From contig NZ_JAOQJP010000005.1 of NCBI RefSeq assembly GCF_025567305.1, forward strand, positions 62,001 through 126,000: a DNA stretch of 64,000 nt, given 5' to 3'. Of this stretch, positions 48,382 through 57,094 are shown one piece after another; the stretch's first letter is position 1; each line of letters opens with the position of its first letter. The notes under the pieces are model-generated. The model did no database searches. It was not told the DNA's origin and saw only the letters and a list, made by a program, of their open reading frames with translations. Made by a program: the position numbers and the translations under genes. The DNA is from Lentihominibacter butyricus. GTDB lineage: Bacteria > Bacillota > Clostridia > Peptostreptococcales > Anaerovoracaceae.

Positions 48382-49068
48382 ATGCTGGTGATTATCATAA
48401 AAGTGGCTGCAAGCATAGTGCTAGGCGTCCTGGCGGGGTTTGCGGCAGTATATATATTCAATAAAATGCCTGCGGGCTGGCTGTGCGATTACGGGGAAAA
48501 GCCTGGACCGGAGCTGACGGATCCGCACATACAGAGAGTGAAGGGTTATCCGTGGCGATGGATATATGCGGCAGGCTTTGCATGTCTTCTCGTCAGGCTT
48601 TCCTTCTGTGATATACAGTTTGCCGCGGCAGGGGTATTCGCGTGCTGGGCGATGCTGATCATCGGCCTGGCAGACCTGAAATACATGGTGATACCCGATC
48701 AGTTCGTGATAATGCTGGCTCTGAGCGCGTTCGGCTTCATACCTTTTCACAGTTCAGTCTGGCAGCCTCTGCTGGGGGCGATTGTCGGCGGAGGCGCGAT
48801 GCTGGCGGTCGCAGGCATAGGAAGCCTGATATTCCATAGAGAAGTGATGGGCTTCGGAGATGTGAAGCTGTTCGCGTCGCTTGGTCTGGTGCTCGGACTG
48901 AAGGGGACCGTGGCGGTGCTCCTGGGAGCTTCCCTGGCGAGCGGGATAGCAGCTGCGGCGGGTCTGGCATCGGGGCGGTACCGCAGGAACGATGAGCGGC
49001 CGCTGGGACCGTATATATGCGGCTGCGGGTGTCTCTATATTTTCGCTGCCTGGCCGCTGATGATGTGA
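48382..49068 (+). CDS. Prepilin peptidase (A24 family)
   Basis: A 228-residue membrane aspartyl peptidase with about six helices. The two catalytic aspartates are in GLADLKYMVIPDQFV and VMGFGDVKLFASLGL (the GxGD motif). The N-terminal fragment NKMPAGWLCDYGE recalls the start of a methylase domain, but the CxxC pairs typical of bifunctional PilD proteins are missing, so only leader cleavage is likely. No pilin or type II secretion gene lies in the window. It has its own promoter and is followed by truA after 72 bases. Confidence 0.9.
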   Translation: MLVIIIKVAASIVLGVLAGFAAVYIFNKMPAGWLCDYGEKPGPELTDPHIQRVKGYPWRWIYAAGFACLLVRLSFCDIQFAAAGVFACWAMLIIGLADLKYMVIPDQFVIMLALSAFGFIPFHSSVWQPLLGAIVGGGAMLAVAGIGSLIFHREVMGFGDVKLFASLGLVLGLKGTVAVLLGASLASGIAAAAGLASGRYRRNDERPLGPYICGCGCLYIFAAWPLMM

Positions 49069-49140
49069 CGAGCATCTGAATTATGACTAATAAATGTGGC
49101 ACGCGGCTTTGAAATAATATATAATTAGAAAAGGTGTACG

Positions 49141-49905
49141 ATGAAAAAGAATATACTTCTTACAATAGAATACGATGGATCGGTGTTTCACGGCTGGCAG
49201 CGACAGCCGGACAAGCCCACGGTGCAGGGACATCTGGAGCAGACGCTGTCATCGCTTCTGGGCAGCAGTATCACGCTGAACGGCACGAGCCGGACGGACG
49301 CGGGGGTGCATGCATACGCTCAGCGCGCATCGTTTGCAGCCGATGTGAAGATCCCTGTGGAAAAGCTGGCTATGGTCGTGAATAACAGCCTCGCGAGCAG
49401 AGAGAAGGGATCGTTCGCGGCGTCACCTGTGAGGATCGTAAAGGCTGAGGAAAAGCCTGCGGATTTTCACGCCAGATTCGACTCGAAAGGCAAGAAGTAT
49501 ATCTACAGGATACTCAATGCAGAAAGTGCAGATGTCTTCGTGAGGAATTACGTCTATCATGTTGCAAAGCCGCTGGATACGGACGCCATGCGGCGCGCGG
49601 CGGAATATCTGAAGGGCACGCATGACTTCAAGTCGTTCGAGGCGGCGGGAGGGACTCCGCGTGAGACCACCGTCAGGACGATATATGATATAAGCGTCAC
49701 CGGAGACAGGAACATAGAGATACACGTGAGCGGCGACGGGTTCCTTTACAATATGGTAAGGATAATAACGGGAACGCTGACTGATATAGGAGCGGGAAAG
49801 ATCGCGCCGGAACAGATGAAAGCTATTATCGATGCAGCAGACAGATCAGCTGCAGGACATACAGCCCCGCCTTACGGGCTGTACCTTGCAGAAGTGTACT
49901 ACTGA
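49141..49905 (+). CDS. truA: tRNA pseudouridine synthase A
   Basis: A 254-residue enzyme that isomerises uridines 38-40 in the anticodon arm. The family features are present: ILLTIEYDGSVFHGWQRQPD at the N-terminus, catalytic Asp in LNGTSRTDAGVHAYAQ, FHARFDSKGKKYIYRILN, HDFKSFEAAGG and the C-terminal GDGFLYNMVRIITGTLTDIG. The length is normal. The start at 49141 follows AAAGGTG. It is followed on the same strand by dCMP deaminase and envelope genes in a closely packed run. Confidence 0.97.
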   Translation: MKKNILLTIEYDGSVFHGWQRQPDKPTVQGHLEQTLSSLLGSSITLNGTSRTDAGVHAYAQRASFAADVKIPVEKLAMVVNNSLASREKGSFAASPVRIVKAEEKPADFHARFDSKGKKYIYRILNAESADVFVRNYVYHVAKPLDTDAMRRAAEYLKGTHDFKSFEAAGGTPRETTVRTIYDISVTGDRNIEIHVSGDGFLYNMVRIITGTLTDIGAGKIAPEQMKAIIDAADRSAAGHTAPPYGLYLAEVYY

Positions 49906-49930
49906 TATTTGCATGATCAAGGAGAAACGT

Positions 49931-50392
49931 ATGGACAACAGACCAAGCTGGGATGAATATTTTATGGAAATGGCAGTGCTCACAGCCAAACGTTCCACGT
50001 GTCTTAGACGGCATGTAGGCGCTGTGATCGTAAAGGACAGGCATATCGTCGCCACCGGGTACAACGGTGCGCCGAGAGGTCTGGAGCACTGCGGTGAGCG
50101 CGAAGGCGGATGCCTGAGGCAGCAGCTGGGGATACCGTCGGGCGAGAAGCATGAGCTGTGCAGAGCGCTGCATGCCGAACAGAACGCGATAATACAGGCG
50201 GCCACGCTGGGTCAGAGCATCGAGGGCGCGACGATATATATCACGCATCAGCCGTGCGTGATATGCGCGAAGATGATAATAAATTCAGGAATAAGCAAGA
50301 TCATAGTAAAAGAAGGATATCCGGACCAGCTGTCTGTTGACATACTGGATGAAGCCGGACTCAAAATAGTAATGTTAGGAGAAATCAAGTGA
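49931..50392 (+). CDS. dCMP deaminase (ComEB-like)
   Basis: A 153-residue zinc-dependent deaminase of the cytidine/deoxycytidylate family, with HAEQNAIIQAA (zinc histidine and catalytic Glu) and HQPCVICAKMIINSG (two zinc cysteines). The family insertion with extra metal ligands is seen around GLEHCGEREGGCLRQ. It converts dCMP to dUMP for dTMP synthesis. ATG 49931 with AAGGAG before it is chosen. Its stop overlaps the GTG start of the next gene (GTGA), so the sugar-phosphate transferase is translation-coupled to it. Confidence 0.92.
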   Translation: MDNRPSWDEYFMEMAVLTAKRSTCLRRHVGAVIVKDRHIVATGYNGAPRGLEHCGEREGGCLRQQLGIPSGEKHELCRALHAEQNAIIQAATLGQSIEGATIYITHQPCVICAKMIINSGISKIIVKEGYPDQLSVDILDEAGLKIVMLGEIK

Positions 50393-51513
50393 CAGCTACC
50401 AGCATAGAATTATGGGGGCCGCTTCTGGTCGCCTTTGTCGTGGCAGCGGCAGTTACACCTGCGGCGATAAAGATCGCACCTAAAATAGGCGCAATGGACA
50501 TCCCGAAAGATGAAAGGCGGATGCATAAAAAGCCGATGCCGAGATTCGGGGGCATCGCGATATATCTCGGGATAATGGCCGCACTTGCAGTCTTTGCACT
50601 CAAAGACAAAGGGATAACGAGCGTTATGACCGGATGCACTCTGATATACATGCTCGGTCTGATCGATGATCTGAAGGATCTGAAACCGCTGGTAAAGCTG
50701 TGCGGACAGATAGTATGCGCTACGGTGGTGTATATCATGGGAGTCAGGATCGAGTTCATCACGAATTACTTCGGTCCGGGCAATATGGCGTTCGGTGACG
50801 TGGCATGTTTCATCATCACGGTATTGTGGCTGATAGCTATCACGAATGCTGTGAATCTGATAGACGGACTCGACGGACTGGCTGCAGGTATCGTAGCGAT
50901 ATCCGCGCTCTGTATAGGATACGTCGCATATATCCACGGGCAGTATGTGCCTACGCTGGCAATGATGGCTATAGCGGGCGCGGCGCTTGGATTCCTGCCG
51001 TACAATTTCAATCCCGCGAAGATATTCATGGGAGACAGCGGTTCGGAGCTGCTGGGATTTTCGATAGCGGCGGTATCGATACTGGGTACCGTCAAAAGTG
51101 CTACGATAGTAGTCGTGATAATTCCTGCGCTGGTGCTGGGGCTTCCGATATTCGACACGGTCATGGCTATATTCAGAAGGCTGGCGAAGCATCAGTCGAT
51201 AGGTACGGCGGACAAGGATCATCTGCATCACAGGATCATGAAGGCCGGATTCGGCCAGAAGCGTGCGGTGATGATCCTTTACTGCATCAGCGGCATCATG
51301 GGCATAGTCGCCGTGCTCTACAGCAGGGGGCTCACAGTGGAATACCTCGGGCTTACAGCGGTCGCTATAATGCTGATATACGTGCTGCTTTCCGATACGG
51401 GAAACAGGAACATCAGCCTGAAAGCAGACAAGATAAAAAAAGAAAGACCGGATAAAAAAGAGGAAAAAAACAAGCAGGACAAACATATAGAGAAAGGCAG
51501 TGACAATAAATGA
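50389..51513 (+). CDS. Undecaprenyl-phosphate sugar-1-phosphate transferase (TagO/WecA-like)
   Basis: A 374-residue polytopic membrane enzyme of the MraY/WecA/TagO family: DERRMHKKPMPRFGGIAIYL, the metal-binding LGLIDDLKDLKPL, the catalytic NAVNLIDGLDGLAAGIVA, NPAKIFMGDSGSELLGF and the cytoplasmic HLHHRIMKAGF loop. It links N-acetylglucosamine-type sugar phosphate to undecaprenyl phosphate, the first step of teichoic acid or capsule synthesis. It starts at GTG 50389 overlapping the deaminase stop, with TTAGGAG before. The C-terminal 25 residues are highly charged (DKIKKERPDKKEEKNKQDKH). Its product may be an acceptor for the acylation cluster, which is speculative. Confidence 0.93.
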   Translation: MTATSIELWGPLLVAFVVAAAVTPAAIKIAPKIGAMDIPKDERRMHKKPMPRFGGIAIYLGIMAALAVFALKDKGITSVMTGCTLIYMLGLIDDLKDLKPLVKLCGQIVCATVVYIMGVRIEFITNYFGPGNMAFGDVACFIITVLWLIAITNAVNLIDGLDGLAAGIVAISALCIGYVAYIHGQYVPTLAMMAIAGAALGFLPYNFNPAKIFMGDSGSELLGFSIAAVSILGTVKSATIVVVIIPALVLGLPIFDTVMAIFRRLAKHQSIGTADKDHLHHRIMKAGFGQKRAVMILYCISGIMGIVAVLYSRGLTVEYLGLTAVAIMLIYVLLSDTGNRNISLKADKIKKERPDKKEEKNKQDKHIEKGSDNK

Positions 51514-52889
51514 TAAAAACAGAGAATCTGGAGACTATAAGAAATCGGGAACTTTTTTCGATGATGGGCAAGGTGGCGCTGCCTATAGCGCTGCAGAGCC
51601 TGATAGGCTCCAGCCTCAGCTTTATCGACAATCTGATGGTGGGAAGTCTGGGAGAGCTTGAGCTGAATGCGGTAGGTGTATCAGTCCAGGTGTTTTTCAT
51701 ATACTGGATGCTGCTTTTTGGATTCACGGGAGGTATGGGTACATTCATATCACAGTTTTACGGTGTGATGGATTTTAAGAACATAAGGAAAACGACAGGC
51801 TTTGCACTGTCTGCGGCAGCAGGCGTCAGCCTGCTCTTTTTTGTTGCAGGATTCTTCTTTCCTGAATATATACTGAGGATATTCACGAAGTACCCGGAAG
51901 TTATCGAAGCGGGGGTCGGATATGTCAGGATCTGTTCGTTCACGTTCCTGTTTCTGGCAGTGACGCAGCCGTTTACTGTGGCACTGAGGGCTACCCAGCA
52001 ATCTGCGCTGCCTCTCGCAGCGAGCGTGATCGCATTTGCTACCAATACATTCCTGAACTGGGTGTTCATTTTCGGAAAGCTGGGTGCGCCTGCTCTGGGA
52101 GTCGAAGGTGCAGCGCTGGCAACAGCTATAGCGCGTCTTCTGGAAATGCTGATAATACTGTTCGAGGTGTTCGTGCTCAAAAACAGGATCGCAGGGCATT
52201 TCAGAGAGTTTTTCAGTTATAACAGGGAGCTGGCTGCGCGTATAATAAGGAATGCGCTGCCGACTACAGCAAATGAAACACTCTGGGGGATAGGAACTTC
52301 GATGTATGTTGCGGCATTTGCGAGGATAGGCATCTCGGAAGGGGCTGCGGTACAGGCCTGCAATACTATAAACAATATGTTCGCACTGGCTGCGTTCAGC
52401 ATCGGAGATGCAGTGCTGATACTTGTCGGTCAGAAGCTCGGAGAGGGAAAGACGGAACTGGCATACAACATGTCGCGCAAGATGATCAGGATGGGACTCA
52501 TAGTGGGAGCAGTCTTTGGAGCGGGCGTGATAATAGCGGGGGAACCGCTGCTCAGTCTGTTCAGCTTCTCGGAGCAGGGGGCCGCGTATGCGTTCAGGAT
52601 ACTGATCGTATACGGAGCCACAATGTGGCTGACACTTTACAATGCCATCCATGTCACGGGAACGCTGCGCTGCGGGGGCGACACGAAGTTCGCGATGATC
52701 ACGGAAACCGGCACGGTGTGGCTTATAGGCGTGCCGCTGGCGTTCATCACGTCGCTGTATCTGCATATGCCTATATATCTGGCAGTGCTGGCAGTCAAGA
52801 TCGAAGAAGTAGTCAAGGCCGTATTCCTGACTAAACGGTATTACAGCCGCAAATGGCTCAAAACCGTAATAAAGGGCATCGACGATTGA
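51510..52889 (+). CDS. MATE-family efflux transporter
   Basis: A 459-residue transporter with twelve helices in two MatE halves: ALPIALQSLIGSSLSFIDNL, MVGSLGELELNAVGVS, GMGTFISQFYG in the first, NALPTTANETLWGIGTSMYV and FSIGDAVLILVGQKLGEGKT in the second. It exports drugs or metabolites using H+ or Na+. It overlaps the preceding gene by four bases (ATGA). Substrate unknown. A short AT-rich inverted repeat lies after its stop before the ATP synthase promoter. Confidence 0.93.
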   Translation: MIKTENLETIRNRELFSMMGKVALPIALQSLIGSSLSFIDNLMVGSLGELELNAVGVSVQVFFIYWMLLFGFTGGMGTFISQFYGVMDFKNIRKTTGFALSAAAGVSLLFFVAGFFFPEYILRIFTKYPEVIEAGVGYVRICSFTFLFLAVTQPFTVALRATQQSALPLAASVIAFATNTFLNWVFIFGKLGAPALGVEGAALATAIARLLEMLIILFEVFVLKNRIAGHFREFFSYNRELAARIIRNALPTTANETLWGIGTSMYVAAFARIGISEGAAVQACNTINNMFALAAFSIGDAVLILVGQKLGEGKTELAYNMSRKMIRMGLIVGAVFGAGVIIAGEPLLSLFSFSEQGAAYAFRILIVYGATMWLTLYNAIHVTGTLRCGGDTKFAMITETGTVWLIGVPLAFITSLYLHMPIYLAVLAVKIEEVVKAVFLTKRYYSRKWLKTVIKGIDD

Positions 52890-53037
52890 CGATGTTTTAA
52901 GGAAAGAACATATTGATAACAAAGAAGTACAAGAAAATACAAATTTTTTACAATTATAAAAAATTATAATTTTTGGGCAAAACCACGAAAGTGTTGAAAA
53001 CAGTGAGATTGTTAAAAAATGAATTTAAAAAAACTGT

Positions 53038-53066
53038 TTCACAATTGCCGCAAATCGGTGTATAAT
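53038..53066 (+). promoter_or_regulatory. Promoter of the ATP synthase operon
   Basis: TTCACA (53038-53043), 17 bases, perfect TATAAT (53061-53066), 32 bases before the first gene. Confidence 0.75.
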
Positions 53067-53097
53067 GTGTAGTCATAAGAGAGGAGATGAGTGAGAT

Positions 53098-53403
53098 TTG
53101 ACTTATGTTTTCGGCTCGATCGCAGGTCTGATCGCAGGCGGGCTTGCAGGGTACCTCAAAAATCGCTTCCTGTGGCAGAAGTATATGGCGGACAGCTCGT
53201 CGTCAGATGCCGGGGCAGGTCAGGCGGGAGGTATCTATGCGAGGTCAATGATCAGTTATGCTGTCAATATAGTGACGCTGCTGCTGGTTTTCCTCGTGAG
53301 GGATATAGTGCCGTTTGACGATACGGCTTTTCTCATAGGAACGGCAGCTGCGCTTGTAGCGATGAACAAGGTGCTGGTTTTCAAACAGAAGAAAGCACTG
53401 TGA
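53098..53403 (+). CDS. AtpI-like ATP synthase assembly protein
   Basis: A 101-residue membrane protein at the head of the ATP synthase operon. Three or four helices: VFGSIAGLIAGGLAGYLKNR, YAVNIVTLLLVFLVRDIVPF and LIGTAAALVAMNKVLVF. AtpI/subunit-I proteins help assemble the c-ring; sequence conservation is low, so position is the main evidence. It starts at TTG 53098, eleven bases after GAGGAG; no ATG or GTG is available in this frame. A GTG seven bases earlier opens a different frame and is rejected. Confidence 0.7.
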   Translation: MTYVFGSIAGLIAGGLAGYLKNRFLWQKYMADSSSSDAGAGQAGGIYARSMISYAVNIVTLLLVFLVRDIVPFDDTAFLIGTAAALVAMNKVLVFKQKKAL

Positions 53404-53425
53404 CCTGGAAGGGAGGCAGGCGATA

Positions 53426-54094
53426 ATGATAGAGACACTTAATTCTTTTGGGATATCCAACGGGATGATAACGAGTACAGTCATTACGGTCATACTGTGT
53501 GTGCTGGCTGTAGTTGCGGGCCGCAGGCTGCAGACTGTGCCGTCAGGCTTTCAGAATTTTGCAGAGTGGGCTGTGGAGAGTCTGTATGATTTCTTTTCGG
53601 ATATCATGGGCGGCAAAGCATGTCGGAAGTATTTCCCGCTTGTAGCGACGCTGTTCATATATATACTGATATGCAACTACAGCGGACTGCTGCCGGGTTC
53701 GGGGCATGTAAAGGGGCTGGCGGCTCCGACAAGCTCGATAAACTGCACTATGGCGCTGGCGATAATAGTGTTCGTAGCGATACAGGTGATAGGCATCAGA
53801 GAATCTCACGGCCTGAGATTCTACAAGCACCTGCTGCAGCCGTTTGCGTTCCTGCTGCCGCTGATGCTGCTGGAGGATCTGGTAAAACCGGTGTCGCTGA
53901 CGCTGCGACTTTACGGTAATATTTTCGGGGAAGAAACGGTAACGTCATCGTTTTTCGATCTCGTACCGATAGGGCTGCCTGTGGTGATGCAGATGCTGAG
54001 TGTACTGATGGGGCTGGTGCAGGCACTTGTGTTCGCACTGCTTACAGGCATATATATAAAGGAGGCGCTTCCGGAGGAGGAAGAGCATTTGTAA
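53426..54094 (+). CDS. atpB: ATP synthase subunit a
   Basis: A 222-residue membrane subunit forming the ion half-channels beside the c-ring. The conserved stator arginine is in LTLRLYGNIFGEE, and the family ending LPVVMQMLSVLMGLVQALVF is present. An N-terminal GRRLQTVPSGFQNFAEWAVE segment matches bacterial AtpB. Start after GGGAGG. Second gene of the operon. Confidence 0.95.
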   Translation: MIETLNSFGISNGMITSTVITVILCVLAVVAGRRLQTVPSGFQNFAEWAVESLYDFFSDIMGGKACRKYFPLVATLFIYILICNYSGLLPGSGHVKGLAAPTSSINCTMALAIIVFVAIQVIGIRESHGLRFYKHLLQPFAFLLPLMLLEDLVKPVSLTLRLYGNIFGEETVTSSFFDLVPIGLPVVMQMLSVLMGLVQALVFALLTGIYIKEALPEEEEHL

Positions 54095-54205
54095 ACTGCA
54101 GGCCGGCAGGCATGAAGTTTATAAGTCGATCGTAAACGGAGCGACAGAAAACGTTTCGATAATGATATAAATGATAAGATTGTTTATAGTGAAAGGAGAT
54201 ATGTT

Positions 54206-54427
54206 ATGGGTTTAATTGCAATAGGAGCAGCACTGGCTATAGGACTGGCTACTATAGGGCCTGGGATAGGACAGGGGATAGCGGCAGCGAAGGGACTGGA
54301 AGGTATGGCACGTCAGCCGGAAGCGGCAGGAATGCTTCGTACGAATATGATTCTCTCGTTTGCTTTTATGGAATCGCTTAGCATATACGGCCTTCTCATT
54401 GCGTTTATGCTGTTCTCAAAGATATAG
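54206..54427 (+). CDS. atpE: ATP synthase subunit c, with Na+-binding signature
   Basis: A 73-residue hairpin subunit: two helices joined by the ARQPEA loop. Ion-binding residues are Gln23 (GPGIGQG), Glu56 and Ser57 (FMESLSIYG) and Tyr61. Gln, Glu-Ser and Tyr at these places form the sodium-binding set known from Ilyobacter and Acetobacterium; the Thr after Ser is Leu58 here. Proton-type c subunits normally lack the Gln and Ser. So the enzyme is probably Na+-coupled, though one ligand differs. It lies 111 bases after atpB behind AAAGGAG. Confidence 0.95.
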   Translation: MGLIAIGAALAIGLATIGPGIGQGIAAAKGLEGMARQPEAAGMLRTNMILSFAFMESLSIYGLLIAFMLFSKI

Positions 54428-54480
54428 AGAATTTCATTGCCTTCGGGCATGTAAAAACGCAGTGAAAGGGAGACGGTAAT

Positions 54481-54987
54481 ATGGTTGAAGCATTGGGAAT
54501 AAGTCTTAAAGAATTTATATTTTACCTGATCAACTTCCTGATACTGATGGGAGTGCTCACCAGGTTTTTATATAAGCCTTTCTTGAACATGCTGGCTGCC
54601 AGGAAGCAGTCCATAAAAGACGCGCTCGACAACGCAGAGCTTACCAACAGGAGAGCCGATGAGAAAATGGAGCAGTACAGCAAAAGGATCTCAAAGGTCG
54701 AAGAGGAAAGCAGAGAGATCATCAGAACTGCGAAGATCAAAGCGGATGCACAGGCGCGCGACATCATAGAGGACGCCCGCAAAGAAGCCGGCGATATCAT
54801 CGCAAAGGCGGAAAAGACTATAGAAAAAGAAAAAGAAAAGGCTATGGAAGAAATGAAACAGGAAATCGCTGTTCTCGCTGTAATGGCCGCTGAAAAGATC
54901 GTGGAACGCGAGATACAGCGTGCCGGACAGGAGGCCATAGTTGAAGAGGTTATCAGACAGGCAAGGAGTACAGGATGGAGGAACTGA
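54481..54987 (+). CDS. atpF: ATP synthase subunit b
   Basis: The 168-residue peripheral-stalk subunit has one N-terminal membrane helix (LKEFIFYLINFLILMGVLTR) followed by a long charged coiled coil (ISKVEEESREIIRTAKIKAD, AQARDIIEDARKEAGDIIAK) that reaches to the delta subunit. Standard length and position. It overlaps atpH by 13 bases. Confidence 0.95.
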   Translation: MVEALGISLKEFIFYLINFLILMGVLTRFLYKPFLNMLAARKQSIKDALDNAELTNRRADEKMEQYSKRISKVEEESREIIRTAKIKADAQARDIIEDARKEAGDIIAKAEKTIEKEKEKAMEEMKQEIAVLAVMAAEKIVEREIQRAGQEAIVEEVIRQARSTGWRN

Positions 54988-55514
54988 CCATTGATCTGAC
55001 TTACGGCACTGCTTTGTTCGAGGCTGCCAGGGAAACCGGCAAGACTGACCTCATAAACGAAGAGGCGGGACAGCTGATAGAGCTGTTCGGACAGGAACCG
55101 GATCTTCACAAATTTGTCAACACTCCGGGGATCTCGGCTGAGGAAAAGAAAAACGTACTCGAAAATGTCTTCAGAGGAAGGATATGCGATGAGCTTCTGA
55201 ACTTCCTCTTTATTCTTGCAGACAAAGGCAGGATGATGCATTTCGAAAAAATGATAAAGACCTACAGAAAACTCCTGGATAAGCAGGAGGGAGTATCGTA
55301 CGGTACTGTTTTTTCGGCGGCTCCGCTTAATGATGAACATATCAGAGAGCTTGAAGAGGATGCATCGAAGCTTTTCAGAGTTAATGTGAAGCTTGTAAAT
55401 GAAATAGATCCCAAACTGATCGGAGGCGTGAAGCTGCTGGTAGAAGGCAAGCTGATCGACGCTTCCGTCAGAAAGCGATTTGACGATCTAAGCAGTCAGA
55501 TCAGAATGAGTTAG
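54975..55514 (+). CDS. atpH: ATP synthase subunit delta
   Basis: A 179-residue stalk protein linking subunit b to the F1 head: N-terminal helical bundle (LTYGTALFEAARETGKTDLI, HKFVNTPGISAEEKKNVLEN) and the C-terminal signature DPKLIGGVKLLVEGKLIDAS. Its start lies inside atpF, giving tight coupling. Confidence 0.94.
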   Translation: MEELTIDLTYGTALFEAARETGKTDLINEEAGQLIELFGQEPDLHKFVNTPGISAEEKKNVLENVFRGRICDELLNFLFILADKGRMMHFEKMIKTYRKLLDKQEGVSYGTVFSAAPLNDEHIRELEEDASKLFRVNVKLVNEIDPKLIGGVKLLVEGKLIDASVRKRFDDLSSQIRMS

Positions 55515-55526
55515 GGAGGAAAAGAA

Positions 55527-57083
55527 ATGAATTTGAGACCGGAAGAAATCAGTGCGGTAATAAAAGAACAGATAAAAAATTACAAAAACAGACTGGAGAT
55601 TTCCGATTTCGGCACGGTTATACAGGTCGGCGACGGTATAGCGCGAGTTTACGGCCTGGAAAACTGCATGGCGGGGGAACTCCTGGAGTTTACAGGAAAC
55701 ACCTACGGCATGGCTCTCAATCTCGAAGAGGATAACGTAGGTGCCGTAATACTGGGATCTGACAGGGACATCCGCGAAGGCGATATAGTAAAGCCTATGG
55801 GCAGAGTCGTGGAAGTACCGGTCGGAGAGAATATGCTGGGACGTGTAGTCAATGCGCTGGGACAGCCGATAGACGGAAAAGGCACTATCGTTACGAAGGA
55901 GAGCCGTCCGATAGAATGCGCAGCGCCCGGCGTTTTGCAGAGAAAATCGGTAAATCAGCCGCTGCAGACAGGCATCAAGGCGATAGATTCCATGATACCG
56001 ATCGGCAGAGGACAGCGTGAGCTGATCATCGGAGACAGACAGACCGGTAAGACAGCTATCGCGATAGATACTATACTCAATCAGAAAGATGAGGATGTGA
56101 TCTGCATATATGTAGCTATCGGACAGAAGGCGTCCACGGTGGCACAGCTAGTGCAGAATCTTGAAAACAAAGGTGCGATGGAGTATACGATCGTGGTGTC
56201 GGCGACGGCTTCAGATGTGGCGCCGCTGCAGTACATCGCCCCGTATGCAGGGTGTGCGATCGCGGAATACTTTATGTATCAGGGAAAAGACGTGCTGATC
56301 GTTTATGACGATCTTTCAAAGCATGCCGTGGCATACAGAGCGATGTCGCTGCTGCTGAGAAGACCGCCCGGCAGAGAAGCATATCCCGGAGACGTGTTCT
56401 ATCTCCATTCGAGATTGCTGGAAAGAGCTGCGAGACTTTCCGATGAACTCGGCGGCGGCTCGATCACGGCGTTGCCTATCATAGAGACGCAGGCCGGCGA
56501 TGTATCGGCATATATCCCGACGAACGTGATATCGATCACCGACGGACAGATATTCCTGGAGTCGGAGCTGTTTTTCACAGGACAGAGACCGGCTGTAAAT
56601 GCAGGTATCTCGGTATCTCGTGTAGGAGGAAATGCGCAGATAAAGGCGATGAAAAAAGTAGCAAGTTCGGTAAAGCTCGATCTTGCACAGTACAGGGAGC
56701 TGGCAAATTTTGCACAGTTCGGATCTGATGTGGACAATGAGACCAAGGAGAGACTCGATCACGGACGAATGCTGATGGAGATCCTCAAGCAGCCTCAGTA
56801 CCAGCCTGTTCCTGTAGAGCGGCAGATAATGATAATCTTTGCGGCGATAAACAAGTATCTTGCGGACATAGAGATCGTGGACATAAAGCAGTTCGAAAAA
56901 GAACTCTATGAATTCATGTCGACACAGTATCCTCATGTGGAGCGTGCGATAAAGGAGACCGGCGAGATCAGCGAAGATACGGAGAAGCAGCTTCGTGAGG
57001 GCATAGAAGTGTTCAGGAAGGGTTTCATAAAACGCACAGGTCGCGGAGAGACGGCAGATGAGGCAGGAAGCGAGACGAAATAG
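55527..57083 (+). CDS. atpA: ATP synthase subunit alpha
   Basis: A 518-residue non-catalytic nucleotide-binding F1 subunit with Walker A GDRQTGKTAIAIDTILNQ, LIVYDDLSKHAVAYRAMSLL, and the family signature RPAVNAGISVSRVGGNAQIK. The C-terminal 20 residues are polar and variable. Start after GGGAGG, 12 bases after atpH. Confidence 0.97.
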   Translation: MNLRPEEISAVIKEQIKNYKNRLEISDFGTVIQVGDGIARVYGLENCMAGELLEFTGNTYGMALNLEEDNVGAVILGSDRDIREGDIVKPMGRVVEVPVGENMLGRVVNALGQPIDGKGTIVTKESRPIECAAPGVLQRKSVNQPLQTGIKAIDSMIPIGRGQRELIIGDRQTGKTAIAIDTILNQKDEDVICIYVAIGQKASTVAQLVQNLENKGAMEYTIVVSATASDVAPLQYIAPYAGCAIAEYFMYQGKDVLIVYDDLSKHAVAYRAMSLLLRRPPGREAYPGDVFYLHSRLLERAARLSDELGGGSITALPIIETQAGDVSAYIPTNVISITDGQIFLESELFFTGQRPAVNAGISVSRVGGNAQIKAMKKVASSVKLDLAQYRELANFAQFGSDVDNETKERLDHGRMLMEILKQPQYQPVPVERQIMIIFAAINKYLADIEIVDIKQFEKELYEFMSTQYPHVERAIKETGEISEDTEKQLREGIEVFRKGFIKRTGRGETADEAGSETK

Positions 57084-57094
57084 GAGGTACGGGA

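Noticed and set aside
53091..53318. GTG-started 75-codon frame at the head of the ATP operon
   Set aside because: The product is Arg/Cys-rich with no membrane helix, while the TTG frame gives an AtpI-like membrane protein.
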